56,818 bases of DNA from Streptomyces sp. UW30 (GCF_008042075.1 NZ_RDBN01000005.1:1013810-1070627), one strand, 5' to 3'; shown: positions 41,244 through 52,234, counted from the stretch's first letter. Numbers and translations: made by a program. The notes: generated by a model from the sequence alone, not told the origin.

Positions 41244-41700
41244 GCCCCCTCCAACGGTCCAGTGCGCCGGTGGTTACGACGCGATAGCGGAACGTGACCC
41301 TGTGTGTTCCTCGGCGGCCGGGTACCCCTTGGCGTCGCTCGGTCCACGCGGCGCTTGGAAGTGCTCCGGGTTGTGGGCCGGGCAACACGCGCCCCTGAGT
41401 GCTTCGCTCCGCCCACTTCCGGCCGTCCTATGTCAAGTGAATCGCGTGGAGGCGACCGTGAGTTCATTCGAAGGGGTGGCGAATGGTGGCGATTCAGGGA
41501 TCGCCATGGCTGGAGCAGTGATCGTAGGATTACCGTGAGTGCACGAAGCTTCGGGGCACATGCGCTCGTGGGTATGCCGGGGGCAAGTCGGCTTTCCGTT
41601 CGAAGGGTGAGAACCGCCGGACGGCCGACCGTATTTACCGGCATTCTGATAGGGCTTGGCGCACTCGGTGACAAGTGGTCCAAGGGATGGGGGCGTTCCA
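41244..41700. other. Long nsdA upstream region without a confident gene
   Basis: This 457-bp region has mixed base composition and poor third-position GC. Apart from a Shine-Dalgarno-preceded mini-ORF at 41458 no coding signal is convincing. The length suggests an extended 5' leader or several regulator sites for nsdA and the divergent prim-pol gene. Confidence 0.5.
41458..41538 (+). CDS. Possible leader peptide with a TTA codon (upstream of nsdA)
   Basis: GTG 41458 is preceded by GGAGG with 5-nt spacing and opens a 26-codon frame (VSSFEGVANGGDSGIAMAGA...). Codon 25 is TTA (41530-41532), the rare leucine codon read only by the bldA tRNA. Third-position GC is only about 50%, so the peptide itself may not be under selection. 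It could still couple translation to bldA. Confidence 0.2.
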   Translation: MSSFEGVANGGDSGIAMAGAVIVGLP

Positions 41701-43194
41701 GTGAGCGGCAACAGCGGAAGCGGTACGAGTGCCGGTGGCGCATCGCACGCTGACAAGCGCCCGAACGAGCTTCTCACGTCCTGGTTCGTGCGCAGCGGCT
41801 GGTCGAAGGGCGAACTCGCCCGCCAAGTGAACCGCCGGGCCCGCCAGTTGGGCGCCAACCACATCTCCACCGACACCTCCCGCGTGCGCCGCTGGCTGGA
41901 CGGCGAGAACCCCCGCGAGCCGATCCCCAGGATCCTGTCCGAGCTGTTCTCCGAGCGGTTCGGCTGCGTCGTCTCCGTCGAGGACCTCGGCCTGCGTGCC
42001 GCCCGCCAGTCACCCTCCGTGTCCGGCGTCGACCTGCCCTGGACGGCCCCGCAGACGGTGGCCCTGCTCAGCGAGTTCTCGCGCAGCGACCTGATGCTGG
42101 CGCGGCGCGGCTTCCTCGGGAGCTCGCTGGCCCTGTCCGCGGGCCCGGCGCTCATCGAGCCGATGCAGCGCTGGCTGGTCCCCGCGCCGCCCGCCCCGTA
42201 CCAGGAGACCCGGCCCGTCCCGTCCTCACGCGCGCGTGGCCGGCTGTCCAAGCCCGAGCTGGACCTGCTGGAGTCCACCACCGTGATGTTCCGGCAGTGG
42301 GACGCCCAGTGCGGCGGCGGCCTGCGCCGCAAGGCGGTCGTGGGCCAGCTGCACGAGGTGACGGACCTGCTCCAGGAGCCCCAGCCCGAATCCACGACCC
42401 GCAAGCTGTTCAAGGTCGCCGCCGAGCTGGCGGAGCTGGCCGGCTGGATGTCGTACGACGTCGGGCTCCAGCCCACCGCGCAGAAGTACTTCGTCCTCGC
42501 GCTGCACGCCGCCAAGGAGGCCGGCGACAGGCCGCTCGGCTCGTACGTCCTGTCCAGCATGAGCCGCCAGATGATCCACCTCGGCCGGCCCGACGACGCG
42601 CTGGAGCTGATCCATCTCGCGCAGTACGGCAGCCGGGACTGCGCGAGCCCGCGCACCCAGTCGATGCTGTATGCGATGGAGGCTCGCGCGTACGCCAACA
42701 TGGGCCAGCCCGGCAAGTGCAAGCGGGCGGTCCGGATGGCCGAGGACACCTTCTCCGAGGCCGAGGACTGGGACGACCCGGACCCCGACTGGATCCGCTT
42801 CTTCTCCGAGGCCGAGCTGTACGGCGAGAACTCCCACTCCTTCCGCGACCTCGCCTATGTCGCCGGCCGCAGCCCGACGTACGCCTCGCTGGCCGAGCCG
42901 CTGATGCAGCAGGCCGTGGATCTGTTCGCGAAGGACGGCGAGCACCAGCGGTCGTATGCGCTGAACCTCATCGGGGTGGCCACGGTCCATCTGCTGCGGC
43001 GCGAGCCCGAGCAGAGCGCGGCCTGTGCCGAGCAGGCCATGCTCGTCGCCAAGAAGGTGCGCTCCGAGCGCGTCAACACTCGTATTCGAAAGACGGTCGA
43101 CACGGCCGTCCGCGACTTCGGGGATCTCGCCGAGGTCGTGGACCTGACGGACAAGCTCGCCGTCGAGCTCCCGGAGACCGCGGAGGCGGTCTGA
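41701..43194 (+). CDS. nsdA: NsdA, negative regulator of differentiation and antibiotic production
   Basis: A 497-residue regulator. After a Gly/Ser-rich start, residues 20-95 form an HTH-like region (SWFVRSGWSKGELARQVNRRA...RRWLDGENPREPIP). An internal RRGFLGSSLALSAG segment (about 139-152) follows, then a helical TPR-like domain from 190 to the end (YFVLALHAAKEAGDRPLGSYVL; AEQAMLVAKKVRSE). Disruption of this gene in S. coelicolor is known to enhance antibiotic production and sporulation. GTG 41701 gives the expected length. One ACGCGCGCGT lies in the linker (42228). Confidence 0.9.
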   Translation: MSGNSGSGTSAGGASHADKRPNELLTSWFVRSGWSKGELARQVNRRARQLGANHISTDTSRVRRWLDGENPREPIPRILSELFSERFGCVVSVEDLGLRAARQSPSVSGVDLPWTAPQTVALLSEFSRSDLMLARRGFLGSSLALSAGPALIEPMQRWLVPAPPAPYQETRPVPSSRARGRLSKPELDLLESTTVMFRQWDAQCGGGLRRKAVVGQLHEVTDLLQEPQPESTTRKLFKVAAELAELAGWMSYDVGLQPTAQKYFVLALHAAKEAGDRPLGSYVLSSMSRQMIHLGRPDDALELIHLAQYGSRDCASPRTQSMLYAMEARAYANMGQPGKCKRAVRMAEDTFSEAEDWDDPDPDWIRFFSEAELYGENSHSFRDLAYVAGRSPTYASLAEPLMQQAVDLFAKDGEHQRSYALNLIGVATVHLLRREPEQSAACAEQAMLVAKKVRSERVNTRIRKTVDTAVRDFGDLAEVVDLTDKLAVELPETAEAV

Positions 43195-43293
43195 CGCCGC
43201 GGGCGAATCCCGCGGAAACCCCAGAACCCCGGCCGCGGCCGGCCCTCCCGAACTGCCCGACTCGGCTCCCCCATGCCAGGTCATCGGAAGGCC

Positions 43294-43307
43294 GACCGCG
43301 GCCGGTC
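43294..43307 (+). terminator. Possible nsdA terminator
   Basis: GACCG-CGGC-CGGTC is followed by CTTTTCTTCCTTC. The stem is short, but the pyrimidine tail supports termination before the amtB promoter. Confidence 0.45.
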
Positions 43308-43379
43308 CTTTTCTTCCTTCAGTGAAGGTTGCGCCACGATAACGATCCGGCAGCCGCACATCCGGCAGTTCATCGAGGC

Positions 43380-43415
43380 GTAACACGCAGGGCGCCTTCG
43401 TCACGGTGGCGAAAC
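43380..43415 (+). promoter_or_regulatory. GlnR box upstream of amtB
   Basis: GTCAC-GGTGGC-GAAAC (43400-43415) matches the GlnR consensus gTnAc-n6-GaAAc exactly. A second gTnAc half-site, GTAAC (43380-43384), lies 20 bp upstream with a weaker partner GGCGC. The position, about 120 bp before the amtB start, fits nitrogen-limitation activation. Confidence 0.8.
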
Positions 43416-43519
43416 AACGAGGGGCTTCGACCGAAACGGCGCTGCGCCAATCTCATGGCGCATAACCGGCCCACCCCTCATTCCGCTCAGGCTTCGCCCG
43501 CACGGGGCCGTACCAATGA

Positions 43520-45211
<1,692 letters not shown>

Positions 45212-45235
45212 CAGAAGAAGAACAGGAGCTGCTGG

Positions 45236-47683
45236 GTGTCGAGTACGGACGTGCGTAACGAAGCAGAGGACTCGGGACCCAGCGGCTACGCGGCGGCCCG
45301 GCTGCGTCTCCTCACCGAGGGGGCGCGGTCCGGGCCGCCGCGCCGTGCCGCCCTCGCGGAGCTGACCGACGAGTGGCTGACCGGCCTGTTCGCGGCCGGC
45401 GCCGAGGGGATGCGGGGCGTCTCCCTGGTCGCCGTGGGCGGATACGGCCGCGGCGAGCTGTCCCCGCGCAGCGACCTCGATCTGCTCCTGCTGCACGACG
45501 GCGGCGACAGCAAGGCGGTGGCCGCGCTGGCCGACCGCATCTGGTACCCCGTCTGGGACCTCGGTCTCGCCCTCGACCACTCCGTGCGCACGCCCGCCGA
45601 GGCCCGCAAGACCGCCGGCGAGGACCTCAAGGTCCAGCTGGGCCTGCTGGACGCCCGGCACATCGCGGGCGACCTGGGACTTACGGCCGCACTGCGCACG
45701 TCGGTGCTCGCCGACTGGCGCAACCAGGCGCCCAAGCGGCTGCCCGAACTCCAGGAGCTGTCCGTCGAACGCGCCGAGCGCCAGGGCGAGTTGCAGTACC
45801 TGCTGGAGCCCGACCTGAAGGAGGCGCGCGGCGGCCTGCGGGACGCCACCATCCTGCGCGCCGTGGCCGCGTCCTGGCTCGCCGACGCCCCGCGTGAGGG
45901 CCTGGACGACGCCCGGCGCCGGCTGCTCGACGTACGCGACGCCCTGCACCTGTCCACCGGACGGGCGACCGACCGGCTGGCGCTCCAGGAGCAGGACCAG
46001 GTCGCCGCCGAGCTCGGGCTCCTCGACGCCGACACGCTGCTGCGGCAGGTGTACGAGGCAGCGCGCGTCATCTCGTACGCCAGTGATGTCACCTGGCGTG
46101 AAGTGGGGCGTGTGCTGCGGGCGCGCGCCGTGCGGCCACGTCTGCGCGCCATGCTGGGCGGCGCGAAGCCGACCGCAGAGCGCTCCCCGCTCGCCGAGGG
46201 CGTCGTGGAGCAGGACGGCGAGGTGGTGCTCGCCCGCGCCGCGCGTCCCGACCGTGACTCCGTACTGCCCCTGCGCGCCGCGGCCGCCGCCGCGCAGGCG
46301 GGACTTCCGCTCTCCCTGCACGCCGTACGGCGCATGGCGGCCGGCGCACGGCCGCTGCCCACCCCCTGGCCCGCCGAGGCGCGCGAACAGCTCGTGACCC
46401 TGCTGGGCTCCGGGCGGCCGACGGTCGAGGTGTGGGAGGCGCTGGAGGCCGAAGGGCTGATCACTCACTTCCTGCCCGACTGGGAGCGGGTGCGCTGCCG
46501 CCCGCAGCGCAACGCCGTGCACATCTGGACCGTCGACCGGCACCTCATCGAGACGGCCGTCCGCGCCTCCGAGTTCACCCGCCGGGTCCACCGCCCGGAC
46601 CTCCTGCTGGTCGCCGCGCTGCTGCACGACATCGGCAAGGGCTGGCCCGGCGACCACTCGGTGGCCGGCGAGATCATCGTCAAGGACGTGGCCGCGCGCA
46701 TCGGCTTCGACCGCGACGACGTGGCCGTGCTCTCCACCCTCGTACGCCATCACCTGCTGCTCGTCGACACGGCCACCCGGCGCGACCTGGAGGACCCGGC
46801 CACCGTGCGCTCGGTCGCCGAGGCGGTCGGCTCGCAGGGCACCCTGGAGCTGCTGCACGCCCTGACCGAGGCGGACGCGCTGGCCACCGGCCCGGCGGCG
46901 TGGTCGTCCTGGCGCGGGTCACTCGTCGCCGACCTGGTGAAACGGGTCGGTGCCGTGCTCGCCGGGGACGACCCGGACGAGCCCGAGGCCGCCGCGCCCA
47001 CCGCCGAGCAGGAGCGCCTCGCCATCGAGGCGATCGCCACCGGCAGCCCCGTACTGTCGCTGCGCGCCCAGACCGAGCCGCCGACCGTGGAACAGCCCTC
47101 GGGCGACCCGGAGCCGCTCGGCGTGGAGCTTCTCATCGCCGTCCCCGACCAGCCGGGTGTGCTGCCCGCGGTGGCCGGCGTCCTGGCGATGCACCGCCTG
47201 ACCGTGCGCACCGCGGAACTGCGCGCCCTGGACCTGCCGGACGGCGTCGAGGGCTCCGTCCTGCTGCTGAACTGGCGGGTCGCCGCCGAGTACGGCTCCC
47301 TGCCGCAGGCCGCCCGGTTGCGAGCCGACCTGGTCCGGGCGCTGGACGGCTCCCTGGACATCGCGGGCCGTCTCGCCGAGCGGGACGCGGCCTATCCGCG
47401 TCGCCGGGGCGTCGTGGCACCGCCGCCGAGGGTGACGGTCCATCCGGCCGCCTCCCGGCTGGCCACGGTCATCGAGGTCCGGGCCCAGGACGCACCGGGG
47501 CTGCTGTTCCGGATCGGCCGGGCGTTGGAGGACGCGAGTGTGCGGGTGCGCAGCGCGCATGTCAGTACACCGGGCGCCAACGCCGTCGACGCGTTCTATG
47601 TCACAGGGCCCGGGGGAGCGCCGCTGCCCGGCGAGGAGGCGGCAGCCGTGGCACGCAAGCTGGAGGAGACGTTGCGGGGCTGA
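45236..47683 (+). CDS. glnD: PII adenylyl/uridylyltransferase and modifying-group-removing enzyme GlnD
   Basis: An 815-residue bifunctional nitrogen sensor. The nucleotidyltransferase domain has GGYGRGELSPRSDLDLLLL (68-86; catalytic D80 and D82). A GlnD linker follows, then the HD phosphohydrolase LLHDIGKGWPGDHS (about 461) that removes the group from PII. Two C-terminal ACT domains bind glutamine: ELLIAVPDQPGVLPAV (about 625) and VIEVRAQDAPGLLFRIG (about 743). GTG 45236 has AGGAGCTG upstream. With glnK it completes the amtB-glnK-glnD operon under GlnR. Confidence 0.95.
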   Translation: MSSTDVRNEAEDSGPSGYAAARLRLLTEGARSGPPRRAALAELTDEWLTGLFAAGAEGMRGVSLVAVGGYGRGELSPRSDLDLLLLHDGGDSKAVAALADRIWYPVWDLGLALDHSVRTPAEARKTAGEDLKVQLGLLDARHIAGDLGLTAALRTSVLADWRNQAPKRLPELQELSVERAERQGELQYLLEPDLKEARGGLRDATILRAVAASWLADAPREGLDDARRRLLDVRDALHLSTGRATDRLALQEQDQVAAELGLLDADTLLRQVYEAARVISYASDVTWREVGRVLRARAVRPRLRAMLGGAKPTAERSPLAEGVVEQDGEVVLARAARPDRDSVLPLRAAAAAAQAGLPLSLHAVRRMAAGARPLPTPWPAEAREQLVTLLGSGRPTVEVWEALEAEGLITHFLPDWERVRCRPQRNAVHIWTVDRHLIETAVRASEFTRRVHRPDLLLVAALLHDIGKGWPGDHSVAGEIIVKDVAARIGFDRDDVAVLSTLVRHHLLLVDTATRRDLEDPATVRSVAEAVGSQGTLELLHALTEADALATGPAAWSSWRGSLVADLVKRVGAVLAGDDPDEPEAAAPTAEQERLAIEAIATGSPVLSLRAQTEPPTVEQPSGDPEPLGVELLIAVPDQPGVLPAVAGVLAMHRLTVRTAELRALDLPDGVEGSVLLLNWRVAAEYGSLPQAARLRADLVRALDGSLDIAGRLAERDAAYPRRRGVVAPPPRVTVHPAASRLATVIEVRAQDAPGLLFRIGRALEDASVRVRSAHVSTPGANAVDAFYVTGPGGAPLPGEEAAAVARKLEETLRG

Positions 47684-47767
47684 ACGGGGGATCCCAGCAA
47701 ACCGCGCCGCCGGGATACCCTGGAGGGCGATTGCCAGCCGCCACCGACCCCGAGGACCGCGAGCGCC

Positions 47768-49321
47768 GTGTTCGATACTCTTTCCGATCGCCTCTCAGCG
47801 ACTTTCAAGAACCTGCGCGGCAAGGGACGGCTCTCCGAGGCGGACATCGACGCGACAGCGCGCGAGATCCGCATCGCGCTTCTCGAAGCGGACGTGGCAC
47901 TGCCCGTCGTCCGCACGTTCATCAAGAACGTCAAGGAGCGCGCGCTCGGCGTAGAGGTCTCCAAGGCGCTGAACCCGGCCCAGCAGGTCCTGAAGATCGT
48001 CAACGACGAGCTCGTGACGATCCTCGGTGGCGAAACCCGCCGCCTGCGCTTCGCCAAGCAGCCGCCGACCGTGATCATGCTGGCCGGTCTGCAGGGTGCC
48101 GGTAAGACCACCCTCGCGGGCAAGCTCGGCCACTGGCTGAAGGAGCAGGGCCACTCGCCGCTGCTCGTCGCCTGTGACCTCCAGCGCCCGAACGCCGTGA
48201 ACCAGCTCAGCGTCGTCGCCGAGCGCGCCGGCGTCGCGGTCTACGCGCCCGAGCCGGGCAACGGCGTGGGCGACCCGGTCAAGGTCGCCAAGGACTCCAT
48301 CGAGCACGCCAAGGCCAAGGTCCACGACATCGTGATCGTGGACACCGCCGGCCGCCTGGGCATCGACCAGGAGATGATGAAGCAGGCCGCGGACATCCGT
48401 GACGCGGTCTCGCCGGACGAGATCCTGTTCGTCGTCGACGCGATGATCGGTCAGGACGCGGTCAACACCGCCGAGGCCTTCCGCGACGGCGTCGGCTTCG
48501 ACGGCGTGGTGCTCTCCAAGCTCGACGGTGACGCCCGCGGTGGTGCCGCCCTGTCGATCCGGCAGATCACCGGCAAGCCGATCATGTTCGCGTCGAACGG
48601 CGAGAAGCTCGACGAGTTCGACGCCTTCCACCCGGACCGGATGGCCTCCCGCATCCTCGACATGGGTGACCTGCTCACCCTGATCGAGCAGGCGGAGAAG
48701 ACCTTCGACCAGGCCGAAGCCCAGAAGATGGCCGAGAAGCTGGCCTCCAAGAAGGGCCAGGACTTCACCCTCGACGACTTCCTGGCCCAGATGGAGCAGG
48801 TCAGGAAGATGGGCTCCATCTCCAAGCTGCTCGGCATGCTCCCGGGCATGGGCCAGATCAAGGACCAGATCAACAACCTCGACGAGCGCGACGTCGACCG
48901 CACCGCCGCGATCATCAAGTCGATGACGCCGGGCGAGCGCCAGGAGCCGACGATCATCAACGGCTCGCGCCGCGCCCGTATCGCGAAGGGTTCCGGCGTC
49001 GAGGTCAGCGCGGTCAAGAACCTCGTCGAGCGGTTCTTCGAGGCGCGCAAGATGATGTCCCGCATGGCCCAGGGCGGCGGCATGCCCGGTATGCCGGGGA
49101 TGCCGGGCATGGGTGGCGGTCCGGGCCGCACCAAGAAGCAACCGAAGAAGGCCAAGGGCAAGCAGCGCTCCGGCAACCCGATGAAGCGCAAGCAGCAGGA
49201 GCAGGACGAGGCCGCCCGCCGCGCCGCCGCCGCTCAGGCCGGAGGCGCCCTCGGGCTGCCGGGTCAGCAGGCCGCGCAGGACTTCGAGCTGCCGGACGAG
49301 TTCAAGAAGTTCATGGGCTGA
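47768..49321 (+). CDS. ffh: Signal recognition particle protein Ffh
   Basis: A 517-residue SRP54 GTPase. The N domain (1-90, LSDRLSATFKNLRGKGRL) precedes the G domain with AGLQGAGKTTLAGKLG (G1), DLQRPNAVNQL, DTAGRLGID (G3) and SKLDGDARGGAAL (G4). The Met-rich M domain (about 300-450) binds 4.5S RNA and signal peptides and ends in GMPGMPGMPGMGGG repeats. A basic, Gln/Ala-rich tail follows. The GTG at 47768 lies 84 bp after glnD. FtsY, its receptor, is 7 kb upstream. Confidence 0.96.
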   Translation: MFDTLSDRLSATFKNLRGKGRLSEADIDATAREIRIALLEADVALPVVRTFIKNVKERALGVEVSKALNPAQQVLKIVNDELVTILGGETRRLRFAKQPPTVIMLAGLQGAGKTTLAGKLGHWLKEQGHSPLLVACDLQRPNAVNQLSVVAERAGVAVYAPEPGNGVGDPVKVAKDSIEHAKAKVHDIVIVDTAGRLGIDQEMMKQAADIRDAVSPDEILFVVDAMIGQDAVNTAEAFRDGVGFDGVVLSKLDGDARGGAALSIRQITGKPIMFASNGEKLDEFDAFHPDRMASRILDMGDLLTLIEQAEKTFDQAEAQKMAEKLASKKGQDFTLDDFLAQMEQVRKMGSISKLLGMLPGMGQIKDQINNLDERDVDRTAAIIKSMTPGERQEPTIINGSRRARIAKGSGVEVSAVKNLVERFFEARKMMSRMAQGGGMPGMPGMPGMGGGPGRTKKQPKKAKGKQRSGNPMKRKQQEQDEAARRAAAAQAGGALGLPGQQAAQDFELPDEFKKFMG

Positions 49322-49370
49322 CGGTTCTCCGGACGGTTCTGTCGTACGACCGTCTCGTCCCGTACGTCAC

Positions 49371-49403
49371 AGAGGGCGCCCCTCGCCAAGGGGGGCGCCC
49401 TCT
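49371..49403 (+). terminator. ffh terminator
   Basis: AGAGGGCGCCCC and GGGGCGCCCTCT form a perfect 12-bp stem with a 9-nt loop, 49 bp after the ffh stop. Confidence 0.85.
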
Positions 49404-49442
49404 GCGCGTGCCATGGCCCGCTGTCTGCCGTAACGTCCAGAT

Positions 49443-51380
49443 ATGAGCAATGCCGCGCCACCGCGCAAGGCCCCTGACCAGCCGTGGCGCACCGAGGGCA
49501 CCCCGGACGAGCCGCCCAGGAAGTCCGGTGGCCGACGCCTACGCGGTCGCTGGTGGAGCCTGCTCCTCACCGCCGTGATCGTGTTCCTGCTGGCGTACAT
49601 CGGACTGACCTACCTCGACCAGGGCAACGAGCCGACGATCTCCTACACCGAGTTCAGCAGGCAGGTCGACGAGGGCAACGTCTCCAAGATCTACTCCAAG
49701 GGCGACGCCATCCAGGGCGAGCTCAAGAGCGCCAGGGACAAGCCCGACGGCGACGGCGACTACACCAAGTTCAAGACGCAGCGCCCCGCCTTCGCGGACG
49801 ACGAGCTCTGGCAGGAGCTGCGCAGTCACGACGTCACGGTGACCGCGGAGCCGGTCGTCAAGCAGCGCGGTCTCCTCGTCAATCTGCTGATCTCGCTGGC
49901 ACCGCTCGTGATCATCGTCGCGGTCTGGATCTTCGTCGCCCGGCGGTTCGCCGGGGGCCGCGGCGGCGCGGGCGGCATGTTCGGGCGCAAGGCGCCGCCC
50001 AAGCCGGTCGAGCTGCTGCCGGGCAAGGACCGTACGACGTTCGCCGATGTGGCCGGCATCGACGAGGTCAAGGGCGAACTGGACGACGTCGTCGACTTCC
50101 TGGAGCACCCCGACGCCTACCGCAGGATGGGCGCCAAGATGCCGCGCGGCGTACTGCTCGCGGGCTCACCCGGCACCGGCAAGACCCTGTTGGCGCGTGC
50201 GGTCGCGGGCGAGGCGGGCGTGCCGTTCTTCTCCGCCTCGGCGTCCGAGTTCATCGAGATGATCGTCGGTGTCGGCGCCTCCCGCGTCCGTGAGCTGTTC
50301 GCCGAGGCCCGCAAGGTGGCGCCGTCGATCATCTTCATCGACGAGATCGACACCATCGGACGGGTGCGCAGCGGGGGCGCGTCGGTGAGCGGTCACGACG
50401 AGCGCGAGCAGACCCTGAACCAGATCCTCACCGAGATGGACGGCTTCTCCGGCTCGGAGGGCGTGATCGTCATCGCGGCGACGAACCGCGCCGACATCCT
50501 GGACCCGGCACTGACCCGGCCCGGCCGCTTCGACCGGGTCGTCAACGTCTCCCCGCCGGACCGCCGCGGACGCGAGGCGATCCTGCGGATCCACACCCGC
50601 GACATCCCGCTCGCCGAGGACGTGGACCTGATCCAGCTCGCCCGCAAGACCCCGGGCATGACAGGCGCGGATCTGGCCAATCTCGCCAACGAGGGGGCGC
50701 TGCTGGCGGTCAAGAGGGGCCAGGAACAGGTGAGCGCCGCGGACCTCTCCGAGGCCCTGGAGAAGGTGCAGCTGGGCGCCGAACGCACCCTCGTGATGCC
50801 CGAGGAGGACCGCCGCCGCACCGCGTTCCACGAGAGCGGGCACGCCCTCCTCGGCATGCTGCAGCCGGGCGCCGACCCCGTCCGCAAGATCACCATCGTG
50901 CCGCGCGGCCGGGCACTCGGCGTGACGATGTCGACCCCCGAGGTGGAGCGGTACGCGCACTCGGAGGAGTACCTGCGCGGCCGGATCATCGGGGCGCTGG
51001 GCGGTATGGCGGCCGAGGACGTGGTCTACGGGGTCGTCACCACCGGAGCGGAGAACGACCTCGAACAGGTCACCAACATCGCGCGCGGGATGGTGGCCCG
51101 CTGGGGCATGAGTGAGCGCGTCGGCCGGCTGTCCGCCCTGCCGAGCGACGCCCAGCAGGCGTACGGACTCTCCGCCGCCCCGCAGACCCTCGACGTCATC
51201 GACTCCGAGATGCGCCGGATCGTCGACGCCTGCTACGAGGAGGCCTGCCGCAAACTCCGCGACCACCGCGGGAAGCTGGACGCGCTGGCGGAGGCCCTGC
51301 TGGAGAACGAGACCCTGGAGGAGGTGGACGCCTACCGGATCGCGGGGATCACAAGGCTGGCCAAGGACACGGAGGCTTAG
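49443..51380 (+). CDS. ftsH: FtsH-type membrane AAA+ metalloprotease (paralogue with altered pore loop)
   Basis: A 645-residue FtsH. Two membrane helices (about 38-57 and 147-165) flank an extracytoplasmic domain. The AAA+ domain has Walker A GSPGTGKT (241-248), Walker B IIFIDEID and second region of homology RPGRFDR. The zinc protease motif is HESGH (463-467) with the third Asp ligand in GAENDLEQ. The usual pore-loop MFVG is MIVG here (I274), removing the aromatic residue that normally grips substrates. It is shorter at the C-terminus than many FtsH proteins. Streptomyces has a main ftsH elsewhere (family knowledge), so this is probably a paralogue. It overlaps the methyltransferase 3' end by 4 bp, tail to tail. 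Confidence 0.9.
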   Translation: MSNAAPPRKAPDQPWRTEGTPDEPPRKSGGRRLRGRWWSLLLTAVIVFLLAYIGLTYLDQGNEPTISYTEFSRQVDEGNVSKIYSKGDAIQGELKSARDKPDGDGDYTKFKTQRPAFADDELWQELRSHDVTVTAEPVVKQRGLLVNLLISLAPLVIIVAVWIFVARRFAGGRGGAGGMFGRKAPPKPVELLPGKDRTTFADVAGIDEVKGELDDVVDFLEHPDAYRRMGAKMPRGVLLAGSPGTGKTLLARAVAGEAGVPFFSASASEFIEMIVGVGASRVRELFAEARKVAPSIIFIDEIDTIGRVRSGGASVSGHDEREQTLNQILTEMDGFSGSEGVIVIAATNRADILDPALTRPGRFDRVVNVSPPDRRGREAILRIHTRDIPLAEDVDLIQLARKTPGMTGADLANLANEGALLAVKRGQEQVSAADLSEALEKVQLGAERTLVMPEEDRRRTAFHESGHALLGMLQPGADPVRKITIVPRGRALGVTMSTPEVERYAHSEEYLRGRIIGALGGMAAEDVVYGVVTTGAENDLEQVTNIARGMVARWGMSERVGRLSALPSDAQQAYGLSAAPQTLDVIDSEMRRIVDACYEEACRKLRDHRGKLDALAEALLENETLEEVDAYRIAGITRLAKDTEA

Positions 51381-52234
51381 GGGACCCGCGCGATCAGGTA
51401 CCGGAACACGTTCGGCATCCACACCGTGCCGTCCTGCCGCTGGTGCGGGTGCAGTGCCTCGGTCAACTCCTTGTCGACCTGGGCCTGGTCGGTCGCGGAG
51501 ACCGCCGCGTCGAACAACCCCGTCGACAGCAGGCCCCGTACGGCACTGTCGACGTCCGCGTACCCGAAGGGGCAGGCCACCCGCCCGGAACCGTCGGGCC
51601 TGAGGCCCGCACGCTGGGCGACCTCCTCCAGGTCGTCACGCAGGGCCGGACGCCAACTGCCCGTGCTGCGCAGGGGATCGGCCAGCTTGGTGGCGACGCG
51701 CAGCACCGACGACGTGGCGCAGCGCTCCGGCGGACCCCAGCCGGCGAGCACCACCGGCGCCCCCCGCTCGGCGAGCGCAGTGACGGCCGCGAGCGTCTCA
51801 CCGAGGCCCTCCGAGTCACCCGCGAGGCACCCGATGGGCTCGAACGCGGTCACCAGCGTGTACGCGGGTGTCCGTGCGTCGGACGCGTCCCCGGGCGAGC
51901 CCTCGACGAGCCGGGTCTCGGCACGCGCGCGTGTGCCCCACGCCTCGGGCAGCAGCCGCTGCCGGGCGAGCCTCAGCCGTTCGGGGGAGTCGGACTCGAC
52001 GCCGGTGACGGCCGCGCCTCTGGACGCCGCCATCAAAAGGGCGAGTCCGCTGCCGCAGCCGAGGCCCAGCAGCCGGGTGCCCGGGCCCACCTCCAGTCGC
52101 TCGTAGACGGCCTCGTAGAGCGGAACCAGCATCCGCTCCTGGATCTCGGACCAGTCACGCGCGCGTGCACACAGGTCCACACGGGGCGTCGCGCCCGCGT
52201 GAGGTGGGTGCTGCCGCACGAGCGTAGGTGTCAT
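51377..52234 (-). CDS. SAM-dependent methyltransferase-like protein
   Basis: A 285-residue class I methyltransferase. The SAM-binding motif LGLGCGSGLALLMAA (about 56-70) and the acidic residue VTGVESD (second strand) are clear. The C-terminal half (CPFGYADVDSAVRGLLSTGLFDAAV) resembles the tail of ubiquinone/menaquinone-type or small-molecule methyltransferases. The substrate is unknown. It starts at ATG 52234 and is divergent from proS with a 199-bp gap. Two ACGCGCGCGT palindromes lie inside it, 234 bp apart (51923 and 52157). Confidence 0.82.
   Translation of the reverse strand: MTPTLVRQHPPHAGATPRVDLCARARDWSEIQERMLVPLYEAVYERLEVGPGTRLLGLGCGSGLALLMAASRGAAVTGVESDSPERLRLARQRLLPEAWGTRARAETRLVEGSPGDASDARTPAYTLVTAFEPIGCLAGDSEGLGETLAAVTALAERGAPVVLAGWGPPERCATSSVLRVATKLADPLRSTGSWRPALRDDLEEVAQRAGLRPDGSGRVACPFGYADVDSAVRGLLSTGLFDAAVSATDQAQVDKELTEALHPHQRQDGTVWMPNVFRYLIARVP

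Noticed and set aside
41535-41753. Second small frame overlapping the nsdA start
   Set aside because: Third-position GC is about 50%, and the frame extends into nsdA in another phase; no convincing coding signal.
49080-49130. GMPGMPG repeat in ffh as a possible frameshift hotspot
   Set aside because: Met/Gly repeats are normal in the Ffh M domain and the frame is intact.
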